A stretch of 64,000 nt of DNA. It comes from Chloroflexota bacterium (lineage in GTDB: Bacteria; Chloroflexota; UBA11872). The translations under genes were made by a program, and so were the position numbers. Below, one piece after another: positions 1 through 8,454 of this stretch. The DNA is taken from positions 124,001 to 188,000 of the forward strand of contig JAJDZU010000006.1 of assembly GCA_022824495.1 (NCBI GenBank), given 5' to 3'. The notes under the pieces are model-generated. The model ran no database searches and was not told the origin of the DNA. It saw only the letters and a list, made by a program, of their open reading frames with translations. How positions within the stretch are numbered: the first letter of the stretch is position 1; the number at the start of each line of letters is the position of its first letter.

Positions 1-2
1 AG

Positions 3-644
3 ACGCCGGACGCGTTCAGGTTCCTGGTCAAGGCGCATCGGGCGGTGGCGAACCGGCCGCGAGATTCGGGGTTGGCGGCCAAGTACATCAAGAACCAGTA
101 CGACGGCGTGCAGCCGCTGCGGGAGGCGGGGAAGTTTGGCGGGTTCCTGGTGCAGTTGGGCGCGAACGTGCGACCCAAGAAGGCAACGTACGAGCACCTG
201 GCCGCCCTGCGGGATGGATTGGGTGACGACCCGGTTGCAATTGAATTCCGGCACACGAGCTGGCTGGAGGGTGAACGTCGCGTCGAGACGTCGGAGCGGC
301 TGCGGGCGCTTGGCCTGGCCATGGTGATTTCCGACGAGCCTCGCGCGGCGACCGCCGGGCTGCCAGAACCCGTGCGAGAACTGACGGCGCCAAACATTGC
401 CTATTACCGCTTCATGGGACGCGACGATGCCGGCGAGGTCTCGGCTCGCGAGCGACGGGCGCTGCGGGCGGAGCACGTCTACACGGACGCCGAGATCGGT
501 GAACTCGCGGACCTGGTTATGGCGCGGCATGGGCCGGAGACGGCCAGCTACGTGATCTTCTACAACAAGAAGGGTCCGAACCGGGTGGAGGCGGCGATGC
601 GGATGGCCGCGGAGCTAGGGCGGCGGGGTAGCTCGGCCAGCTAG
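3..644 (+). CDS. DUF72 (YecE-like) family protein, 5' end outside the window
   Basis: The reading frame is open from the first bases of the window, so the true start lies upstream. The first visible residues (TPDAFRFLVKAHR) match the conserved 'F-F-VK' segment that follows the N-terminal strand in DUF72/YecE proteins, a TIM-barrel-like family of unknown biochemical role. The tail FYNKKGPNRVEAAMRMAAEL also fits the family end, where a conserved 'F-N-....A..NA' stretch is usual. About 213 residues are visible against a usual 240-280, so only a short N-terminal part is missing. Its stop shares a CTAG with the stop of the converging glycosyltransferase gene. The family call is fairly secure; no function is inferred. 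Confidence 0.8.
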   Translation, partial: TPDAFRFLVKAHRAVANRPRDSGLAAKYIKNQYDGVQPLREAGKFGGFLVQLGANVRPKKATYEHLAALRDGLGDDPVAIEFRHTSWLEGERRVETSERLRALGLAMVISDEPRAATAGLPEPVRELTAPNIAYYRFMGRDDAGEVSARERRALRAEHVYTDAEIGELADLVMARHGPETASYVIFYNKKGPNRVEAAMRMAAELGRRGSSAS

Positions 645-1813
645 CGACTGGTTGCGGCTGGCGACTGGGCGACTTCTCGCAGGACGTCGAGAAGCCGTTC
701 GGCAGCGTGGCGCCAGGTGAACTTCTGAGCGCGTATTCGGCCGCGAGCCACAAGCTCGGCGCGGCGCTCGGTCTGGGTAACGACTCGTTCGATGGCTGAG
801 GCGATGGCCCGCATGTCGGTCGGGTCGACCAGATCGGCGGCTCCGCCGGAGACTTCGGGCAGGGAGGTCGTGGTGGAGGCGATGACGGGGCAGCCGAGGG
901 CCATGGCCTCCAGCGGCGGGTGGCCGAAGGTCTCGGCGAGGGAGACGTAGACCAGGGCGTCGGCCTGCTGGTACAGGGGGCCGATGCGATCGTGGGGGAC
1001 CGGGCCGAGGAGCTTCACGGCGTCGCCTACGCCTAGTTCCCCGGCCATGCGCCGCAGGTCGGCGGCGGTGAGATCGGCGTCGGCGCCGGCGATTTGCAGT
1101 TCGTGCGGAATCGCGTTGCGTCGGCGGAGCGAGGCGAAGGCTTGCAAGAGGCGCGGATAGTTCTTGTGGCCGTAGAGGGTGGAGACGGCGAGGAGGTAGG
1201 GGCGTTGGGTTCGGCGCGCAGGCGGCGGCTTGTCGAGCGCCTCGGCGATGTGCGGGGCAAGGCCGTGGGGGATGACGCGGAGGCGGGAAGGATCCAGGTC
1301 CAGCAAGCGGATCGCATCGTCGGCAGAGGCTGAGGATCCGGCGACGACGCGGTCGGCAGCGAGCAGCGCGCGACGGATCGCGGACTGCAAGTAGCGCCGT
1401 CGCAGCCAACCGAACTGTTGCGCGTGGGTGAAGCCCTGCAGGGAACGGAGCATGACGACGCGGGGTCGAGGACCTGCGACGGGCGCTACGTTGACGGTAT
1501 GCAGGGTGACGTCCGGACGGGTGCGACGGAGGGCGTGGGCGTAGGCGGTGTGCTGGTAGAGGATTCGGATGGGGCGAGTGCGGACGGCGGCGCGTTGCGG
1601 ATGGATCACGACGTTGGGGCGACCGGCGAGTTCGTCGAGGAAAGCGAAGGCCGGGCAGAAGACGTGCAAGGTTGAGCGAGGCGCCAAGTCCGCCAGCGCG
1701 GCGATGAGGTTGACGGTGGTGTGGCGCAGAGGGCCGGCGCCGGGCAGCAAGCCGGAGCCGGCGGCAACGGCGTCCACCGCAACTCGCATGTCTAGCGACC
1801 GGACGGAGCCCAT
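641..1813 (-). CDS. GT4-type glycosyltransferase
   Basis: A 390-aa GT-B glycosyltransferase. The C-terminal half carries the signature of the GT4 family: a 'LAVSTLYGHKNYPRLLQAF' donor-domain opening and then 'ADALVYVSLAETFGHPPLEAMALGCPVIAS', containing the E-x7-E motif that binds the nucleotide-sugar donor. The N-terminal acceptor domain begins MRVAVDAVAAGSGLLPGAG. The frame stays open far upstream, but that part is a shadow of the RraA-like gene. The sensible starts are ATG at 1813 or ATG at 1789, and I cannot separate them. It probably transfers a hexose to a lipid-linked or cell-surface acceptor; the sugar cannot be told. It is distant from the main polysaccharide locus at 27-36 kb. Confidence 0.85.
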   Translation of the reverse strand: MGSVRSLDMRVAVDAVAAGSGLLPGAGPLRHTTVNLIAALADLAPRSTLHVFCPAFAFLDELAGRPNVVIHPQRAAVRTRPIRILYQHTAYAHALRRTRPDVTLHTVNVAPVAGPRPRVVMLRSLQGFTHAQQFGWLRRRYLQSAIRRALLAADRVVAGSSASADDAIRLLDLDPSRLRVIPHGLAPHIAEALDKPPPARRTQRPYLLAVSTLYGHKNYPRLLQAFASLRRRNAIPHELQIAGADADLTAADLRRMAGELGVGDAVKLLGPVPHDRIGPLYQQADALVYVSLAETFGHPPLEAMALGCPVIASTTTSLPEVSGGAADLVDPTDMRAIASAIERVVTQTERRAELVARGRIRAQKFTWRHAAERLLDVLREVAQSPAATSR

Positions 1814-1875
1814 GGCTTCGCCCCCGCCCGTGCCTTGCGGCTGTCGGCGGGCGCCACGGCCGGGGTGCCGCGGCG

Positions 1876-2562
1876 CTACAAGCCGAGCAGCTTGCGGTAG
1901 CCCTGGATCGTGAAGTCGGGCGAGTCGGCGTAGGCCTTGCGCCGGGTTTCGTCGGCGATGACCTCGCGGGCGGCGTCGGCCACCTCGCCGGCGATTTCCG
2001 CGGGGATCGTGACCAGTCCGTTCACGTCGCCATGCAGGAGGTCGCCGGTCTTGATGGGCACGCCGTCGATGACCACGGGTTCGCCGGCGTCGTAGATAAC
2101 GGCCGTGCCGTGGGCCACCACAGGTCCGCGAGCGAAGTAGTGGAGGCCCAGGTCTTCGACTTCCGGAAGGTCGCGCACGCCGCCGTCGGTGACCAGCCCG
2201 ATTCCGCCGAGGGCCCGGATCAGCGTGCCCATCACGTCGCCGCAGTGGCAGGACTTGGACGGGTTGTTGCCGGAGTCCTGGATGACGACGACGGACGGTC
2301 GGGGGGACGCGTCCATGGCTTCCCAGAGCCCGAATTGCAGGGCGGGGTCGCGTCGACGCGCGTAGGTGGTGCTGTCGCCCTTGGCGGTGACAGCGTAGCC
2401 GACCATGGGCTCCTGCTTGTTGGGGAACAGGGCGCGCACGTTGGAGCCGACGTAGCCGAGCGTCTGGTCGCGAACCTTGAAGGGCTCGATGGCGTTGGCG
2501 ATGGTTGCGGAGTCGAAGGTCTTGAGTTCCTCGAGTTGGGCGTCGGTGAGCGTGGCGGCCAT
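1876..2562 (-). CDS. RraA-like aldolase/decarboxylase family protein
   Basis: A 228-aa protein of the RraA/HMG-CHA aldolase superfamily. The family fold is recognisable from 'LKTFDSATIANAIEPF' at the N-terminus, 'GYAVTAKGDS', and the catalytic segment 'LVTDGGVRDLPEVEDLGLHYFARG'. The Gly-Gly-x-Arg-Asp stretch there corresponds to the metal- and substrate-binding R-D pair of 4-hydroxy-4-methyl-2-oxoglutarate aldolases. Such enzymes cleave or decarboxylate oxo-acids from aromatic or sugar-acid breakdown, and paralogues regulate RNase E in proteobacteria. The catalytic residues favour an enzyme role. It is followed 60 bp away by nothing co-oriented except the glycosyltransferase, so its pathway is not evident. 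Confidence 0.85.
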   Translation of the reverse strand: MAATLTDAQLEELKTFDSATIANAIEPFKVRDQTLGYVGSNVRALFPNKQEPMVGYAVTAKGDSTTYARRRDPALQFGLWEAMDASPRPSVVVIQDSGNNPSKSCHCGDVMGTLIRALGGIGLVTDGGVRDLPEVEDLGLHYFARGPVVAHGTAVIYDAGEPVVIDGVPIKTGDLLHGDVNGLVTIPAEIAGEVADAAREVIADETRRKAYADSPDFTIQGYRKLLGL

Positions 2563-2622
2563 GGGCTGGGTCTCCTCCGGTTGAGTTCGAGCGCACGCTA
2601 GCAGAGGCCGACGGCGTCCTGT

Positions 2623-3420
2623 CTAGGCCAGTTCCTGCGCCCGCCGGGTCGCGGCGTCGATGGCGGCGCGCATGGCGGCCGGGAGGTTGAAATCGTCCAA
2701 GGCCTCAAGGGCGGCCGCGGTGGTGCCGCCGGGTGAGGTGACGGCTTCGCGAAGGGCGGCCGGGTGGCTGCGGGTGGCCTGCCAGAGGGCCGCCGATCCG
2801 GCGATGGTCTCGCGTACCAGTTCCGTGGCCATCTCGCGGTCGAGGCCCTGCGCAACGGCGGCGGCAATCCAGGCTTCGGCCAGCAGGTAGACGTAGGCGG
2901 GACCGCTGCCGTGGACGGCGGTGGCGACGTCGATCAGCGACTCGTCCTCAATTTCGACTTCCATGCCCAGCGCGCCCAGTACGGCGCGCGTGCGGTTGCG
3001 GTCGGCCGAGGTGACGCCTCTATCGGCAGTCCAGACCGAGGCGCCGCGTCCGACCTGGGCGGCGATGTTGGGCATGACGCGGACCACACGGTCAGTTCCC
3101 AGGCCGGTGCGCAATGTTTCGAGCGTGACGCCGGCCATGATGGAGATGACGAACGCGGTGTCGTCCAGGGCCGGGCGGAGCGTGGGGGCGAGGTCCTGAA
3201 GGTTCTGGGGTTTGACGGCCAGGATGACGAGGCCCGCGCCGGAGACGGCGGCGTCCGCTTCGGCCGTAACCCCGATGCCGTAGTCCCCGGCGAGCGCGGC
3301 GCGCCGTTCAGCGACGACTTCCGCCACGGTGAGGTCGGCTGGCTCCAGCCCGCCGCGCGCGATCAGACCGCGCACGATCGCCGCGCCCATGGCCCCGCCG
3401 CCGACAACCGCTGTATGCAC
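2623..3420 (-). CDS. proC: pyrroline-5-carboxylate reductase
   Basis: A 265-aa enzyme, the normal ProC length. It catalyses the last step of proline synthesis, reduction of 1-pyrroline-5-carboxylate with NAD(P)H in the cytoplasm. The N-terminus has the Rossmann motif VVGGGAMGAAIVRG. 'ILAVKPQ' follows the nucleotide fold. The C-terminal dimer domain has 'VHGSGPAYVYLLAEA' and the P5CR signature ending 'SPGGTTAAALEALDD'. The start codon is GTG; no in-frame ATG lies nearby. A TACGAT sequence about 27 nt upstream of the likely transcript start could be a -10 element. It is transcribed away from comEC, which lies just upstream and shares its strand. Confidence 0.95.
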   Translation of the reverse strand: MHTAVVGGGAMGAAIVRGLIARGGLEPADLTVAEVVAERRAALAGDYGIGVTAEADAAVSGAGLVILAVKPQNLQDLAPTLRPALDDTAFVISIMAGVTLETLRTGLGTDRVVRVMPNIAAQVGRGASVWTADRGVTSADRNRTRAVLGALGMEVEIEDESLIDVATAVHGSGPAYVYLLAEAWIAAAVAQGLDREMATELVRETIAGSAALWQATRSHPAALREAVTSPGGTTAAALEALDDFNLPAAMRAAIDAATRRAQELA

Positions 3421-3474
3421 TGGTAAGCCTCGCTACGAAGCCGAACCGCCAAGGATCGTACCCCGCGAGAGGCC

Positions 3475-5640
3475 TCAGCTCGGCTGGCGCACCTCGATTT
3501 CGCCGGAGTTCGATCGGATCGTGACGATGGCGCCGGAAACAACCTCGCTAATGCTCAGGTTTCCTTCGGGGTTGAGGGCGACCGCCGCGGTTTGGGCGCG
3601 AGTGGGGTGGGGAACCAACAGCAGGCGGATTCCAACTGTCCCCAGGGAGCGTAAGTCGGAGGGACCGAGGGTGCTGCGTCGCGTGAGGACCAGGACGTCG
3701 GGTGATGCGCCGGGCGGTGGGCGGGCGGCACCCGGGGGCGCCACCAGGGCCGTGAGGTCTGTGGTCGAGAGTCTCGTCCAGGCGCCGGATTCGTCGTGGA
3801 GCAGTTCGACGGTCAGGCCGCCGCTGGACGCATTGCCGCTAGCGTCGACCCGTGCGCGGCGGGCGCCGTCCGGTGAGACGAGGACCAGCCCCAGACCGTG
3901 CAGCGTTGGCGCCATTACGCGCACCACGGGCCGTTCCGTCAGAAGGCCGAGGGCCGTGGCGCTAGCGCGACCGTCGCCGCGCGGCATGGCCAGCAGGTCA
4001 ACGGTCGCGTCCCATGCGGGCAGGGCGGCGTCGAGGACGTGCGGCCGCAGGCGGTCGCCTGCGACGACCAGGCTGGAATCGGCGTGGCGCGCGTAGACCG
4101 TGGGTGTGGCGCCGGCGAAGTCAACGGTGAGCCGGGTTGCCGGGTCGTGGAACAGACGCGGCGCGACGACCAGGGCCAGGACGGGCGGTAAGGCGAACGC
4201 GGCGATGCTCAGACCGACGGCCAGGGACCTGATGCGACGCGTGCGGACTTGGGGAATTCGCCACGGCTGTCGTCCGCCGAGCGCGACCAGCAGGGCGATC
4301 GCCGCGTAGACGGCGGCGGCGTGTCCGAGGCTGAAGCCGGGGATTGGGATTGAGGCGCCGGGCAGGTCGGCGGCAAGGCGGGAGGCCTGAATCAGGTATT
4401 CCAGCGGGACCCAGGCGGCCCAGGCAAGAACCTCGCCGAACGGCCAGGCGGTGGCCGCCCAGACAGCGACGGGCGCGCCGGTGAGCATGATCCAGACCGG
4501 CGCGGCCAAGGCCAGCAGGTTGGCAGGGATTGCGGCCAGCTGCAAGCGCTCGAAGGTGTGGGCGATGATCGGCGTGACCATGAGGCTGGCGGTGGCGGTG
4601 ACGGCCAGCGGTTCGGCGGCGAGACGGGGCAGGCGGGTACGGGCTGTGAGCCACTCCGAGACTCCCGGGGCGATGACGACCAGGCCAAGCGAGCCGGCGA
4701 AGGAGAGCTGAAAGCCGACATCGGCCAGGGCCGACGGATCGACGAGAACTATCGCGAGCGCCGCCACCGCCAGGGCGACCAGGGCGTCGGTATCGCGGCC
4801 CAGCAGCCAGGCCAAGAGGATCAGTTCGCCCATCAGGGTGGCCCGAACCACGCTGGGCTCGCCGCCGGCCAGGGCGGCGTAGAGGGGCAGGGCCAGCATG
4901 GCCAGCAGGACGCTGTAGCGGCCGATGAGCCAGCCGGCCATGCGGCGGACGGCCAGGGCGACGAGGGTGATATTGAAGCCGGAGATGGCGACGACGTGGA
5001 TAAGGCCGGACGCCAGGAAATCAGCGCGCAGGTCGCCGGGCAGGGCCGAGCGCTTGCCGACCAGGATGGCCGACAGCAGCGCGCCGTGCGGTTCCGGCAG
5101 GACGCCGCGCACGCTGCGGTCGATGTGATCGCGGAGGCGGGTGAGCCAGGGTGGGTTGGAATCCGGCGGCGGTGCGAGGATGCGGACGTGCTGGGTATCG
5201 ATGCGTCCGGCGAAGGTCTGGCCGGTGCTTCGAAGCTGCGGCGAGCCGCGTGGCTCGGAGGGTTCGAACGCGCCGGTTACGGCGACCTGGGCACCCGCCG
5301 GGGCCGCGCCGCCGGGAGCGAAGAACTCCACGAGGCCGGCGGCCGACCCGGGTTTGGTACCGGACCGGGAAGCGCCCAGGACTTGCAGCGTTCGGCGGGC
5401 GCCGGGGTGTTCGTCGACGACTACGCCTTCGAGACGGAGTTCCACGCCTTCCGGCGCAACAACCAGGGGCGCCTGCGCTTGCTGGTGGTGAGCGGCGCGG
5501 GTCAGGCCCAGGGCCAGGGCGGCCGGGATGAGCAGGACGGCCAGGCGTTTCGGGCGAGCGGCGCCCGCCGCAAGAATCGCCACGGCAAGGACTGCCGTCA
5601 GCCAGGCCGGGGTCGCGCCCCACCAGGCGGTTGCTGCCAC
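3475..5640 (-). CDS. comEC: ComEC/Rec2 DNA-uptake channel protein with degenerate C-terminal MBL domain
   Basis: A 721-aa polytopic membrane protein that forms the inner-membrane channel for single-stranded DNA uptake. An N-terminal membrane segment and an OB-like DUF4131 region (about 60-160) precede the Competence domain, recognised by 'GKRSALPGDLRADFLASGLI' and 'HVVAISGFNITLVAL' near residue 215 and many hydrophobic helices to about 470. The C-terminal region (about 490-721) aligns in outline with the metallo-beta-lactamase domain of ComEC, but the HxHxDH segment is replaced by 'MPRGDGRASATALGLL', so the metal site is absent. The GTG start is uncertain: the frame continues upstream with a hydrophobic stretch (GALIVGASGAFLAG) but no ATG. 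comEA lies 400 bp away on the same strand. Confidence 0.88.
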   Translation of the reverse strand: MAATAWWGATPAWLTAVLAVAILAAGAARPKRLAVLLIPAALALGLTRAAHHQQAQAPLVVAPEGVELRLEGVVVDEHPGARRTLQVLGASRSGTKPGSAAGLVEFFAPGGAAPAGAQVAVTGAFEPSEPRGSPQLRSTGQTFAGRIDTQHVRILAPPPDSNPPWLTRLRDHIDRSVRGVLPEPHGALLSAILVGKRSALPGDLRADFLASGLIHVVAISGFNITLVALAVRRMAGWLIGRYSVLLAMLALPLYAALAGGEPSVVRATLMGELILLAWLLGRDTDALVALAVAALAIVLVDPSALADVGFQLSFAGSLGLVVIAPGVSEWLTARTRLPRLAAEPLAVTATASLMVTPIIAHTFERLQLAAIPANLLALAAPVWIMLTGAPVAVWAATAWPFGEVLAWAAWVPLEYLIQASRLAADLPGASIPIPGFSLGHAAAVYAAIALLVALGGRQPWRIPQVRTRRIRSLAVGLSIAAFALPPVLALVVAPRLFHDPATRLTVDFAGATPTVYARHADSSLVVAGDRLRPHVLDAALPAWDATVDLLAMPRGDGRASATALGLLTERPVVRVMAPTLHGLGLVLVSPDGARRARVDASGNASSGGLTVELLHDESGAWTRLSTTDLTALVAPPGAARPPPGASPDVLVLTRRSTLGPSDLRSLGTVGIRLLLVPHPTRAQTAAVALNPEGNLSISEVVSGAIVTIRSNSGEIEVRQPS

Positions 5641-5739
5641 GCCAGCGAGAAATGCGCCGCTGGCGCCGACGATCAGGGCGCCTGGCCCCAGCCCCGCCCC
5701 GTATGATTCTCGACGCCAGCCTCTGCGCCGAAAAAACCT

Positions 5740-6096
5740 ATGGATCGCCGCCAGATACGCGCACTGTTCGCCGCGATGTTCTCAATCTTCTTCATCACGC
5801 TGATCGTCTTCGTGTGGTCGCTGCAGTCGGGACCGGCACCGATCATCGTGGAGGCGGCCCTGGTTGGCACGATGGCGCTGCTGGCGCTGCGCGGACGGCG
5901 ACTGACGCCGACGCTGCGACGCAACCTGCGCCGGGTCTTCTGGCTCTTCTTCGTCGCCATCACCATCAGCGTGATGGCATGGGTCCGTGAAGTCGGCCTG
6001 CTATTGCCGATCGTGATCGAGGTGGCGTTGCTGATCGTCGCACTGCTTGTCATGAGGGCGACGAGATCCCAGGACGACCCGACGCTCGAAAGCTGA
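5740..6096 (+). CDS. small membrane protein of unknown function
   Basis: A 118-aa protein with about four predicted membrane segments (near residues 8-27, 34-48, 64-82 and 87-105) separated by basic loops such as 'RGRRLTPTLRRNLRR'. I do not recognise the family. A TATGAT hexamer at 5702-5707 could be its -10 element, but no good -35 is seen. The gene sits between comEC and comEA on the opposite strand and its last 47 bases overlap the 3' end of comEA. The hydrophobic pattern and basic C-terminal flank make it a credible gene. Confidence 0.6.
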   Translation: MDRRQIRALFAAMFSIFFITLIVFVWSLQSGPAPIIVEAALVGTMALLALRGRRLTPTLRRNLRRVFWLFFVAITISVMAWVREVGLLLPIVIEVALLIVALLVMRATRSQDDPTLES

Positions 6097-6493
6097 TCAG
6101 CGGCAGGACGCGTGTGATCGTGTCGTCGGGAATGCCAAGGGCTCGGAGGTCGGCGGCAGATTGCAGGGGGCCGAAGAACGTGCGGGCGTGGACGATGCGG
6201 GCGGCGTAGACGGGTCCGACACCGGGCAGTTGTGAGGCAAGGGCGTCGGCATCCAGAACATTGACGGCGACGGCGCCAGAGGCTTCCGGCACGGTCTGGA
6301 CAACGGGTGCGTCCACAGGCGTCAACGATGAGATTGGCGCCGGATCCGTTCCCGCGAGCATGAAGCTGAAGATCAGCGCGCCGAGCGCGGCGACGGCCGC
6401 CAACAGGCCCAGCCCGCGCCGGCTTGCCGCACGCTCGGCCGCGGCCGACGGAAGCTCGGCGGTCTGCAGGTCGGGCGGATTGGGCACGGCCAT
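6050..6493 (-). CDS. comEA: ComEA-like helix-hairpin-helix DNA-binding protein
   Basis: A 147-aa protein with one N-terminal membrane anchor (GLGLLAAVAALGALIFSFML, about residues 28-47) and a C-terminal ComEA domain. The domain reads 'VNVLDADALASQLPGVGPVYAARIV', where the usual 'N-x-A-...-L-x-x-L-P-G-I-G-x-x-x-A' pattern is kept, followed by the second hairpin 'FGPLQSAADLRALGIPDDTI'. ComEA binds incoming double-stranded DNA outside the membrane and hands it to ComEC. Its position near comEC supports this. The short linker between anchor and HhH is proline-rich. The SLBB domain found in longer Firmicute versions is absent. Confidence 0.88.
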   Translation of the reverse strand: MAVPNPPDLQTAELPSAAAERAASRRGLGLLAAVAALGALIFSFMLAGTDPAPISSLTPVDAPVVQTVPEASGAVAVNVLDADALASQLPGVGPVYAARIVHARTFFGPLQSAADLRALGIPDDTITRVLPLISFRASGRPGISSPS

Positions 6494-6498
6494 GGATC

Positions 6499-8454
6499 TC
6501 AGGCGTCTCCACCGAATTCGGCCATGACTTCGCCCATGCGCGACGTGTCGTAGCCACCCATGGCTCGGACGGCTTCGGCGAAGGTGGGGTCGCGGAGGAT
6601 GGCCAGCAGGGCGGCGACGGGCGGGTGCTGCAGGTGCTCGTTGGGGATGACGAGGTCGTAGCGCTCCATGCCCACGGGGATGAAGTCTGTGCCCAGGGCG
6701 CGGGCGGCGGCGCGGATTCCAAGTGTCACGTCGGCCATGCCGCTGTCCACGTCGGCGGCCACGGCCAGGTGGGTGTATTGCTCGCGGTCATAGCCCTGGA
6801 TTGCGGACGGGTCGATGCCCTCGGCGGCCAGCAAGTGGTCGAGCAGCATGCGGGTGCCGGCGCCGCGTTGGCGGTTGACGAAGCGGATGCCGGGTTGGAC
6901 GAGATCGGCCAGCGTGCGCAGGCCCTTCGGATTGCCGCGCGGGACGATAAGGCCCTGCTCGCGCTGGGCGAAGTTGACGAGGGTGACGGGGCGGCCGGGG
7001 AGCACGCGGCGCACGTCGGTTTCGTTGTAGACGCCGGTTGCCGGGTCCAGCAGGTGGCAGCCGGCCAGGTGGGCCTCGCCGCGGCGCAGGGCGACCAGGC
7101 CCCCGTAGCTGCCGGCGTTGGTGGAGGCCAGGCGCATGGGGGGCGAGCGGCGGGAGACTTCACTAGCCAGCAGGTCGAGGGCGGGATCGTGGCTGCCGAT
7201 GGCGACGGCGGTGTGCTCAATGCCTTCGGCTTCGCCGAGGAGTTCCACCTCGACCTCGGATCCGGCCGCGATGCCCTCGGAAAAGCGGGGGACCGTGACC
7301 AACCCATCGGCCCGGACCAGCGACATGATGACGCCGGCGGCCCGTTCCAGCGGGGCGGCGACGATGCGGTCGCCGACGCGTCCCACGCGCACGCGGATGA
7401 ACTCGTCGTCGCCGGCATGGGAGACAAGTTGACGCGGGGTAATGGCCTTGACGGTGCGGCGTTGCGGGGACGGGCGGCCCAGGCACTCTTCGATCAGAGG
7501 ACGGACAAAGAGCTCGAACGTGAGGGCGGCGGAGACCGGGTAACCGGGGATTCCAAGCACCGGCTTGCCGCGGGCGACGCCAAGCACCACGGGATGGCCC
7601 GGCCGCACGGCCACCCCATGCACGAAGACCTGGCCCAGGTCGGCGATGACGCGGGCGCTGTAGTCCTCGCGGCCGGCGGATGAGCCGGCGTTGATGACGA
7701 CGATGTCGGCGGATTCGAGGGCCTTCTCGGTGGCTGAGCGGATGGCGTGAAAGTCGTCGGCCACGATCTCGCCGCGCTGCGCTGCGGCGCCCCAGGTTTC
7801 GGCGAGGGCGCCGAGCATGAGGCCGTTGAATTCGATCAGTTCGCCGGGCTGAGGGCTTCGGCCGACTGGGACGAGTTCGCTGCCGGTGGGAATCACGGCC
7901 ACGCGGGGCGGGGCGACCACGTCCACTTCGGAATGGCCGGCGGCGGCCAGGGCGCCAAGGTCGCGGGGTTCCAGACGGCGGCCCTGGGGGAGCACCAGTT
8001 CCGAGGCCACGATGTCCTCGCCCATCGGGCGTACGTGCTGCCAGGGGGCGGCGGCGGCGGTGATTTCGATCGAGCCGTCGCCGCGGTCGTGGATGTCTTC
8101 GATCATGATCACGGCGTCGGTGTTGGGCGGCATGGCGTCGCCGGTGTCGATCCAGACAGCTTCGGTGTCCAGCCTGAGCCGCCTCGGGGAGGTCTCGGCG
8201 GCGCCGACCGTGCTGGTGGCGGAGACAGCTACGCCGTCCATGGCGGCAGCCGGGAAGTGCGGGCTGGAGAGGGCCGCCCAGACGGGCGCGGCGGTGACGT
8301 GGCCGAGGGCTTGGTCCAGCGGCAGCCGGAGGGTTCGGCGAGGCGGCCAGTCGGGCAGTTCGTCCAGGGCATTCGCCAGGCGTTCACGTGCCGTGGCCAG
8401 GGGCACGTCGTAGAGGTAGACGGCGCGCTGGTCCGGATTAGAAGGGTTCGACAT
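6499..8454 (-). CDS. moeA: MoeA fused to a C-terminal periplasmic-binding-protein-like domain
   Basis: A 651-aa fusion. The first 400 residues are a MoeA molybdopterin molybdenumtransferase, which inserts molybdate into adenylylated molybdopterin: 'FPAAAMDGVAVSA', 'IDTGDAMPPNTDAVIMIED', 'GSSAGREDYSARVIADLG', 'VAVRPGHPVVLGVARGKPVLGIPGYPVSA'. The last 230 residues are a type-2 periplasmic-binding-like domain ('LASTNAGSYGGLVALRRGEAHLAG', 'FVNRQRGAGTRMLLDHLLAAEGI'), which in this family may sense a molybdenum species or cofactor precursor. ATG at 8454 is preferred over the adjacent TTG. It overlaps the preceding moeA by 17 bp, so the two are one operon. Confidence 0.93.
   Translation of the reverse strand: MSNPSNPDQRAVYLYDVPLATARERLANALDELPDWPPRRTLRLPLDQALGHVTAAPVWAALSSPHFPAAAMDGVAVSATSTVGAAETSPRRLRLDTEAVWIDTGDAMPPNTDAVIMIEDIHDRGDGSIEITAAAAPWQHVRPMGEDIVASELVLPQGRRLEPRDLGALAAAGHSEVDVVAPPRVAVIPTGSELVPVGRSPQPGELIEFNGLMLGALAETWGAAAQRGEIVADDFHAIRSATEKALESADIVVINAGSSAGREDYSARVIADLGQVFVHGVAVRPGHPVVLGVARGKPVLGIPGYPVSAALTFELFVRPLIEECLGRPSPQRRTVKAITPRQLVSHAGDDEFIRVRVGRVGDRIVAAPLERAAGVIMSLVRADGLVTVPRFSEGIAAGSEVEVELLGEAEGIEHTAVAIGSHDPALDLLASEVSRRSPPMRLASTNAGSYGGLVALRRGEAHLAGCHLLDPATGVYNETDVRRVLPGRPVTLVNFAQREQGLIVPRGNPKGLRTLADLVQPGIRFVNRQRGAGTRMLLDHLLAAEGIDPSAIQGYDREQYTHLAVAADVDSGMADVTLGIRAAARALGTDFIPVGMERYDLVIPNEHLQHPPVAALLAILRDPTFAEAVRAMGGYDTSRMGEVMAEFGGDA

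Noticed and set aside
641..2596. 651-codon open frame on the minus strand
   Set aside because: Only the last 390 codons are the glycosyltransferase; the first 260 are an out-of-frame shadow of the RraA-like gene, with Arg/Pro/His-rich composition.
6424..7683. 419-codon plus-strand frame opposite moeA
   Set aside because: Antisense to a well-supported MoeA gene; Ala/Gly-rich with no recognisable domain.
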